From contig JAEZBK010000118.1 in the NCBI GenBank assembly GCA_023427355.1, forward strand, positions 1 through 5,023: DNA of 5,023 nucleotides. Reading direction: 5' to 3'. This document shows, piece by piece, positions 1 to 5,023 of this stretch (position 1 is its first letter; each line of letters starts with the position of its first letter). The stretch comes from Pseudomonadota bacterium (GTDB lineage: Bacteria; Pseudomonadota; Alphaproteobacteria; Micropepsales; Micropepsaceae). The notes beneath the pieces are model-generated. The model worked only from the letters and a program-made list of their open reading frames with translations. It was not told where the DNA came from and did not search any database. A program made the position numbers and the translations under genes.

Positions 1-141
1 ACCCATAGCAGCTTTGTCTTCGAGATCACCGGCGCCCCGACCAAGATCGACAGCTTCATCGAATTGATGCGGCCGCTGGGCCTGGTGGATGTTTCGCGCA
101 CCGGCGTCGCCGCCATGAGCCGCGGCCCCGAGGCGATGTAA
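1..141 (+). CDS. ilvN: Acetolactate synthase small (regulatory) subunit, C-terminal fragment
   Basis: This is the 3' end of a gene that begins before the window; 46 codons and a TAA stop are present. IlvN binds the catalytic subunit IlvB/IlvI and gives valine feedback inhibition of acetolactate synthase, the first common step of valine, leucine and isoleucine synthesis in the cytoplasm. The visible tail reads HSSFVFEITGAPTKIDSFIE, then LMRPLGLVDVSRTGVAAMSR and ends GPEAM. The FEITG, KID.FI, LMRPLG and RTGVAA..RG elements match the end of the IlvN C-terminal domain as known from many proteobacteria. The ACT domain that binds valine lies upstream and cannot be seen. The stop lies 8 nt before the transporter gene, and ilvC follows further on, so an ilv cluster is likely. 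Identification from the tail is strong because this segment is highly conserved. Confidence 0.93.
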   Translation, partial: THSSFVFEITGAPTKIDSFIELMRPLGLVDVSRTGVAAMSRGPEAM

Positions 142-149
142 TCATCCCA

Positions 150-764
150 ATGGGCGCGACGGCGACCTTCCTGCCGCCGGCGGCGATGGCGTCGCTGCTG
201 TGGTTCACCTTCCTCAATTCGATCACGCCGGGCCCGAACAACATCCTGCTGGCGGCGTCGGGCGTGAATTTCGGCGTCCGCGCCAGCTATCCGCAGATGG
301 CGGGCATCTTCATCGGCATTGTCGGCGTCACCCTGGCGACGGGCCTGGGGCTGGGGGCGATCTTCTCCCAATACCCGATCGTGCGCGACATCATGCGCGT
401 GCTGGGCTTTGGCTACATCCTGTGGTTCGCCTGGCGCATCGCCCTGCGCGGCAGCCTGTCGGGCGGCGATCTGCCCCACCCCATGCCGTTCACGGCGTCC
501 CTCTCCATCCAGCCGCTGAATCTCAAGCTCTGGATGACGGCGGTGGCCACCGTGGCGCTGTATGTCCGCCCCGGCCATGCCTTGGCCGACACGGTGGTGG
601 TGACGGCGGCGTTTGCCCTGACCAACCTGCCCTGCATGTTCGTCTGGGCCGGGTTCGGGGCGGCCCTGCGCGATTTCCTCAAGGTTCCGGGGCGCATCCG
701 CGCCTTCAACCTTGCCATGGCGGTGGCGCTGGTCCTGTCCATCCTGCCTCTTCTGGCGGGGTAG
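150..764 (+). CDS. LysE/RhtB-family amino-acid exporter
   Basis: A 204-aa inner-membrane protein, the usual size for the LysE/RhtB (RhtB, EamB, ArgO) export family. These proteins move amino acids or derivatives out of the cell using the proton gradient. Hydrophobic segments lie at about residues 13-37, 48-72, 80-99, 118-139, 145-173 and 183-203, giving six helices. The family signature TPGPNN is at residues 26-31 at the end of helix 1, and QPLNLKLW (121-128) corresponds to the Q..N.K.W motif of the second half. The spacing from start to TPGPN fits the family, which supports ATG 150; ATG 186 would leave too short a first helix. No good ribosome binding site precedes ATG 150 (the nearest GAGG, 130-133, is too far), so translation is probably coupled to ilvN, whose stop is 8 nt upstream. 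The general shape recalls the cysteine/O-acetylserine exporter EamB, but substrate cannot be assigned from sequence. Its position between ilvN and ilvC suggests a link to branched-chain amino-acid metabolism; that is inference. Confidence 0.88.
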   Translation: MGATATFLPPAAMASLLWFTFLNSITPGPNNILLAASGVNFGVRASYPQMAGIFIGIVGVTLATGLGLGAIFSQYPIVRDIMRVLGFGYILWFAWRIALRGSLSGGDLPHPMPFTASLSIQPLNLKLWMTAVATVALYVRPGHALADTVVVTAAFALTNLPCMFVWAGFGAALRDFLKVPGRIRAFNLAMAVALVLSILPLLAG

Positions 765-784
765 GTGCCATGCGGGCGGCCGGA

Positions 785-1881
<1,097 letters not shown>

Positions 1882-1893
1882 GACGCTGCATTC

Positions 1894-1921
1894 TCGACAA
1901 GGCCGCTGCATCGGATACGAT
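1894..1921 (+). promoter_or_regulatory. Candidate promoter for the GFA-purT pair, inside the terminator
   Basis: TCGACA (1894-1899) matches five of six -35 positions, and TACGAT (1916-1921) matches four of six -10 positions, with a 16-nt spacer. The -10 box lies in the loop and right arm of the ilvC terminator. Transcription would start near 1928, giving a leader of about 25 nt to ATG 1953. The next genes need a promoter because a strong terminator stands only 13 nt before the first start codon. This is the best match I see, but it is unproven. Confidence 0.35.
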
Positions 1922-1939
1922 GCGGCGGCTTTTTCTTTT
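1902..1939 (+). terminator. Intrinsic terminator after ilvC
   Basis: GCCGCTGCATC (1902-1912) pairs with GATGCGGCGGC (1919-1929) over 11 bp, including one G-U pair, with a 6-nt loop GGATAC. The stem is followed at once by TTTTTCTTTT (1930-1939). This is a textbook rho-independent terminator, 20 nt after the ilvC stop. It separates the ilv block from the GFA-purT block. Confidence 0.92.
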
Positions 1940-1943
1940 GACC

Positions 1944-1948
1944 GAGGA
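1944..1948 (+). promoter_or_regulatory. Ribosome binding site of the GFA-family gene
   Basis: GAGGA ends 4 nt before ATG 1953. It decides between this start and the in-frame ATG at 1920, which lies within the terminator stem-loop and has no usable ribosome binding site. Confidence 0.55.
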
Positions 1949-1952
1949 CGAT

Positions 1953-2426
1953 ATGAGCGACCGCAAGCCCATCCCCAATCCGCCCTACCATGGCGGCTGC
2001 CTGTGCGGGCAGGTGCGCTACACGATCACGGCGCGTCCGCTGGCGCTGAATGCCTGTCACTGCACTGACTGCAAGGTTTCGACCGGCAGCGACCATATCG
2101 AAATGATCATCGTGCCCAGCGAGGCGTTCAGCCACACGGGCGAGACGGACAATTTCATCAAGACCGCCGCCTCCGGCCGCCAGCTCGACATCCATCGCTG
2201 CGCCAAGTGCGGCACGCGCATCTTCCACCACAACACGGTGAACAAGGCGCTGGTCTTCATTCCCAGCCCGACGCTGGACGAACGCGACTGGGCCATCCCC
2301 ACCTCGCACATCTGGGTCGAGCGTGCGTCCGCCGATGCGGGCATGCGCGACGATGCCGTGAAGATCGAGGGCCAGCCCACCGACCGCGCCCTTCTGATGG
2401 ATGCCTTCACCAAGATCTACGGTTAG
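1953..2426 (+). CDS. GFA-family (glutathione-dependent formaldehyde-activating enzyme/CENP-V domain) zinc protein
   Basis: A 157-aa soluble protein with the complete cysteine pattern of the GFA/CENP-V fold: [10 protein letters not shown] (Cys16, Cys18), CHCTDC (Cys35, Cys37, Cys40) and CAKCGT (Cys83, Cys86). In the family's founding member these seven cysteines hold a structural and a catalytic zinc, and the protein was described as helping formaldehyde condense with glutathione to S-hydroxymethylglutathione. That activity is disputed, and most family members have no proven function. The C-terminal stretch includes SHIWVERAS and ends in [11 protein letters not shown] 1953 is chosen because of its ribosome binding site and because the alternative ATG 1920 would add 11 residues encoded by the terminator. 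The stop lies 4 nt before the GTG of purT, so the two genes are probably cotranscribed and translationally coupled. The domain assignment is firm; the substrate is unknown. Confidence 0.87.
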   Translation: MSDRKPIPNPPYHGGCLCGQVRYTITARPLALNACHCTDCKVSTGSDHIEMIIVPSEAFSHTGETDNFIKTAASGRQLDIHRCAKCGTRIFHHNTVNKALVFIPSPTLDERDWAIPTSHIWVERASADAGMRDDAVKIEGQPTDRALLMDAFTKIYG

Positions 2427-2430
2427 CCCC

Positions 2431-3612
2431 GTGATCCCGGGCACGCCTTTGTCGCCGGCCGCCATCCGCGTGATGCTGCTGGGATCGGGCGAGCTGGGCA
2501 AGGAAGTCGTCATCGAGCTGCAGCGCCTGGGCGTCGAGACCATCGCGGTGGACCGCTATGCGCACGCGCCTGCCATGCAGGTGGCGCACCGTGCGCATGT
2601 GCTGGACATGACCGATGCGGCGGCGTTGCGGGCGCTGGTGGAGAAGGAGCGCCCGCATCTGCTGGTGCCGGAGATCGAGGCGCTGGCCACCGCCGAACTG
2701 GTGCGGATCGAGGAAGACGGGCTTTGCACCGTCATCCCCACGGCGCGGGCCGCCCACATCACCATGAACCGCGAACGCATCCGCGTGCTGGCGGCGGAGG
2801 AATTGCAGCTGCCGACCTCGCCTTATGCCTTTGCCTCTTCGTTGGAAGAGATGCGCGCGGCCTGTGACCGCATCGGCTATCCCTGTTTCGTCAAGCCGGT
2901 GATGTCGTCTTCCGGCAAGGGCCAGAGCCGCCTGAAGGCCGCCGCCGATGTGGACGCGGCCTGGGACAAGGCGCTGTCGGGCGGCCGGGTGCGCGAGACC
3001 CGCGTCATCATCGAGGGCGAGGTGCCGTTCGATTTCGAGATCACGCAACTGACTGTGCGCGCCGCCGATGGCACGCATTTCTGCGAACCCATCGGGCATG
3101 TGCAGAAGGATGGCGATTATGTCGAAAGCTGGCAGCCCCAGCCCATGAGCGCCGCCGCGCGGGAAAAATCGCGCGACATGGCGGCGAAGATCACGGCCGC
3201 GCTGGGCGGGCGGGGCATCTTCGGCGTCGAACTGTTCGTGAAAGGCGATGAGGTCTGGTTCTCGGAAGTCAGCCCGCGTCCGCACGATACCGGGCTGGTA
3301 ACGCTGGTCAGTCAGGTCCAGTCCGAATTCGCGCTGCATGCCCGCGCCATTCTGGGCCTGCCGGTCTCCACGGCGCTGGCGGCGGCCGGTGCATCCGCGG
3401 TGATCTATGGCGGCGTCGAGGCCGGGGCGATGCGCTTTGAGGGCGTGGCCGCCGCGCTTGCGGTGCCGGAAACGGAATTGCGCCTGTTCGGCAAGCCGGA
3501 GAGTTTCGCCAAGCGCCGCATGGGCGTGGCGGCGTCTCGCGGCGCCACGGTGGAGGAAGCCAGGGCGCGCGCCAAGCAGGCGGCGGCCTGCGTGAGGCCT
3601 GTTCCTGCCTGA
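2431..3612 (+). CDS. purT: Formate-dependent phosphoribosylglycinamide formyltransferase 2 (GAR transformylase T)
   Basis: A 393-aa cytoplasmic ATP-grasp enzyme of purine synthesis, against 392 in Escherichia coli. It activates formate with ATP to formyl phosphate and transfers the formyl group to glycinamide ribonucleotide, bypassing the folate-dependent PurN. Domains in order: N-terminal fold with [11 protein letters not shown] (15-25) and PEIEALAT (80-87); ATP-grasp core with MNRE (112-115), [12 protein letters not shown] (155-166), [11 protein letters not shown] (195-205), [13 protein letters not shown] (228-240) and VSPRPHDTG (280-288); and a C-terminal domain with LFGKPE (352-357) and Arg362-Arg363. 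Expected functional residues are present: Glu81, Arg114, Lys155, Glu195, Glu203, the Mg ligands Glu267 and Glu279, Asp286 and Lys355. The GTG at 2431 is chosen because the N-terminus then aligns with E. coli PurT almost residue for residue; the in-frame ATG at 2401 would overlap the GFA gene by 26 nt. There is no strong ribosome binding site, which fits coupling to the upstream gene 4 nt away. Confidence 0.96.
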   Translation: MIPGTPLSPAAIRVMLLGSGELGKEVVIELQRLGVETIAVDRYAHAPAMQVAHRAHVLDMTDAAALRALVEKERPHLLVPEIEALATAELVRIEEDGLCTVIPTARAAHITMNRERIRVLAAEELQLPTSPYAFASSLEEMRAACDRIGYPCFVKPVMSSSGKGQSRLKAAADVDAAWDKALSGGRVRETRVIIEGEVPFDFEITQLTVRAADGTHFCEPIGHVQKDGDYVESWQPQPMSAAAREKSRDMAAKITAALGGRGIFGVELFVKGDEVWFSEVSPRPHDTGLVTLVSQVQSEFALHARAILGLPVSTALAAAGASAVIYGGVEAGAMRFEGVAAALAVPETELRLFGKPESFAKRRMGVAASRGATVEEARARAKQAAACVRPVPA

Positions 3613-3615
3613 TAT

Positions 3616-3649
3616 CCCCTTTGCGCGTGTCGCCGCGAAGGCGGAGGGG
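3616..3649 (+). other. Weak hairpin in the convergent gap between purT and the ABC operon
   Basis: In the 42-nt gap between the two stop codons, CCCCT (3616-3620) can pair with AGGGG (3645-3649), and CGCC (3631-3634) with GGCG (3640-3643). There is no T tract on either strand, so it does not qualify as a standard terminator. It may help end transcription from both sides, but this is only a possibility. Confidence 0.22.
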
Positions 3650-3654
3650 CGAAC

Positions 3655-4947
3655 TCAGGTCGGATTTTCCAGCGAGAACAATTCGGCGCTGTCGTCATAG
3701 CTGAACAGCTCGGCGAAGCGCGCCCAGGACACGACGCATTTCAGCGTTTCTTCCGCCGTGTCTTCGTCCATGTGATCTTCCAGCTCGTCCAGGAAGCGGC
3801 TGCGCGGCGCCGAATGGCTGGCGCGCTCGTCCAGCACCTTGCGGATATGGGCGGCCAGCGGCACCTGGCTCATCAGGGCGCGGCTGAAGATTTCCTTGCG
3901 CTCGTTCAGTTCGGCGTCCACGAAACGCTTTCCCATGTGCGTGAGCTTGATGTCGCCGCCTTCCACATCGGCCAGCCGCAGCAACTGCATCGCTTCGGCC
4001 ACGGGGAAGAGTTCGTCCACTTCCAGTTCCTGCTCATAGGCGATGTCGGGAAGGTCCGCCTTGCCGTCATAGGGCGCCGCCGCCAGCGCCTCGACCAGGC
4101 CCGAAATCTGGCTGGGCGACACATGCGTCAGCGCCATGCCGATGCCCTGCGGCCCCAGCGCCTGCTGCTGGCGCATGCGTTCGACCCGCCGCGCCGTCAT
4201 CTCGACATAGATGCGGTCCACATAATCCTCGAAGGCGGGGCTGGTGCGGTCGCGCGGCTGGGGCAGGTCGATCACGATTTCGGCGCTGACCTTGGCCGGG
4301 TTGGACGAGAACAGCAGCACGCGGTCGCACATCAGCACCGCTTCCTCGATATTGTGCGTCACCAGCATGATGCCCTTGATGGGCAGCTGCTTCTGGCCCC
4401 ACAGCTCCACCAGGTCGGTGCGCAGATTTTCGGCGGTCAGGACATCCAGCGCCGAGAAAGGCTCGTCCATCAGCAGGATGTTGGGATGCACCACCACGGC
4501 GCGGGCAAAGCCGACGCGCTGGCGCATGCCGCCCGACAATTCGCGCGGATAGGCGCTCTCATAGCCGTCGAGGCCGATCAGGTCGATCGCCGCCAGGGCG
4601 CGGGCGCGGATGTCCTTCTGTGGCAGGCCCAGCGCTTCCAGCCCCAGCTCCACATTCTCCAGCACGGTCATCCAGGGAAAGAGCGCGAAGCCCTGGAACA
4701 CCATGGCCACGCCCTGTGCCGGCCCTTCGATGGGCGCGCCCATGTAGCGCAGCGTGCCGCCCTGCGGCCGCGCCAGGCCCGCGATCAGGCGCAGCAGGGT
4801 GGATTTTCCCGAGCCGGACCGGCCCAGCAGGCCGACAATCTCACCTTCCTTCAGGGTCAGGCTGACATCGTCCAGCACCAGCAGTTCCTCGCCGCCGCTG
4901 CGGGGAAAGGACCGGCGCACATTCTGCAGTTCGAGCAGCTTGGTCAT
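3655..4947 (-). CDS. NitT/TauT-family ABC transporter ATPase with C-terminal AAA-associated domain
   Basis: A 430-aa cytoplasmic ATPase that should energise the membrane permease encoded just upstream. The first 250 or so residues form a complete ABC domain: Walker A GRSGSGKST (42-50), Q-loop Gln85 in MVFQGFALFPWMTV, signature LSGGMRQR (137-144), Walker B ILLMDEP (157-163) with Glu162, D-loop SALD (165-168) and switch His198 in VTHNIEEA. The FALFPWMTVLENVELGLEAL region resembles the nitrate, taurine and sulfonate uptake group (NrtD/TauB/SsuB). Those proteins are normally about 260 aa; here about 150 more residues follow (about 276-425), matching the AAA-associated C-terminal domain found on some members and rich in acidic and helical sequence. 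Its role is unknown; a regulatory one is plausible. ATG 4945-4947 has AGGA 7 nt upstream and overlaps the permease stop as ATGA. No substrate-binding protein lies in the window, so the substrate cannot be named. Confidence 0.92.
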   Translation of the reverse strand: MTKLLELQNVRRSFPRSGGEELLVLDDVSLTLKEGEIVGLLGRSGSGKSTLLRLIAGLARPQGGTLRYMGAPIEGPAQGVAMVFQGFALFPWMTVLENVELGLEALGLPQKDIRARALAAIDLIGLDGYESAYPRELSGGMRQRVGFARAVVVHPNILLMDEPFSALDVLTAENLRTDLVELWGQKQLPIKGIMLVTHNIEEAVLMCDRVLLFSSNPAKVSAEIVIDLPQPRDRTSPAFEDYVDRIYVEMTARRVERMRQQQALGPQGIGMALTHVSPSQISGLVEALAAAPYDGKADLPDIAYEQELEVDELFPVAEAMQLLRLADVEGGDIKLTHMGKRFVDAELNERKEIFSRALMSQVPLAAHIRKVLDERASHSAPRSRFLDELEDHMDEDTAEETLKCVVSWARFAELFSYDDSAELFSLENPT

Positions 4948-5023
4948 GACGCCATCCTGAAACGTCTCTCGGCATACCAGTAGAGCGGCTGCCAGAACAG
5001 GCGGTTCACCACCACCACGAAGA
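4944..5023 (-). CDS. ABC transporter inner-membrane permease, C-terminal fragment
   Basis: Only the last 25 codons and the TGA stop are in the window; the gene continues past base 5023. The tail reads FVVVVNRLFWQPLYWYAERR followed by FRMAS. A hydrophobic end of a helix followed by NRLFW.PLY.YAERRF is typical of the permeases that pair with NitT/TauT-type ATPases carrying the AAA-associated domain. Its stop codon overlaps the ATPase start in the sequence ATGA, a sign of translational coupling and of one operon with the permease first. Whether this is the large double-domain form of the permease cannot be seen here. Confidence 0.78.
   Translation of the reverse strand, partial: FVVVVNRLFWQPLYWYAERRFRMAS
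4955..4958 (-). promoter_or_regulatory. Ribosome binding site of the ABC ATPase gene
   Basis: AGGA on the minus strand lies 7 nt before ATG 4947-4945 and inside the permease coding sequence. It supports this start and shows that the ATPase can be initiated separately although the genes overlap. Confidence 0.55.

Noticed and set aside
1920..1952. Upstream in-frame ATG as an alternative start of the GFA gene
   Set aside because: It lies in the terminator stem-loop, lacks a ribosome binding site, and would add 11 residues not expected in the family. ATG 1953 has GAGGA upstream.
2401..2430. ATG 2401 as the purT start
   Set aside because: It would overlap the GFA gene by 26 nt and add 10 residues. 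GTG 2431 gives an N-terminus that matches E. coli PurT in sequence and length.
2407..3339. 310-codon open frame on the minus strand opposite purT
   Set aside because: It is a shadow of purT: low-complexity Arg/His/Gln-rich product, no motif, and the opposite strand encodes a full-length conserved enzyme.
3772..4983. 403-codon open frame on the plus strand opposite the ABC ATPase
   Set aside because: It is antisense to a complete ATPase and its product is His/Gln/Ala-rich without recognisable domains. The same bias explains it.

Overview
The window is GC-rich, with G/C-ending codons, short intergenic gaps and one GTG start. Its protein sequences (IlvN tail, class I IlvC, PurT, and a NitT/TauT-type ABC ATPase with an extra C-terminal domain) look proteobacterial. 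The IlvC sequence fits an alphaproteobacterium best; I cannot name a genus. I see no tRNA, rRNA, CRISPR array, insertion sequence, integrase or long repeat. This reads as chromosomal housekeeping sequence.

Left part (1-1939, + strand): the last 46 codons of ilvN (acetolactate synthase regulatory subunit), a six-helix LysE/RhtB-family amino-acid exporter starting 8 nt after the ilvN stop, a 100-nt leader that can fold and holds a weak candidate promoter, and a complete ilvC (ketol-acid reductoisomerase). A strong intrinsic terminator closes this block. IlvN and IlvC belong to consecutive steps of valine/isoleucine synthesis. The exporter between them is the unusual element and suggests export of an amino acid tied to this pathway.

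Middle part (1940-3612, + strand): a GFA-family zinc protein with all seven expected cysteines, followed 4 nt later by purT, the formate-dependent GAR transformylase, starting at GTG. A candidate promoter for this pair lies inside the ilvC terminator. GFA proteins are historically linked to formaldehyde-glutathione chemistry leading to formate, and PurT consumes formate, so the pairing may have metabolic meaning.

Right part (3613-5023, - strand): after a 42-nt convergent gap come an ABC-transporter ATPase of 430 aa and, upstream of it, the last 25 codons of its inner-membrane permease, overlapping by the four bases ATGA. The ATPase has a complete nucleotide-binding domain followed by about 150 residues of a C-terminal AAA-associated domain. 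The substrate cannot be told from this window.

I found no clearly new biological system. The best leads are the exporter inside the ilv cluster, the GFA-purT pairing, the terminator/promoter overlap, the foldable ilvC leader, and the accessory domain on the ABC ATPase.
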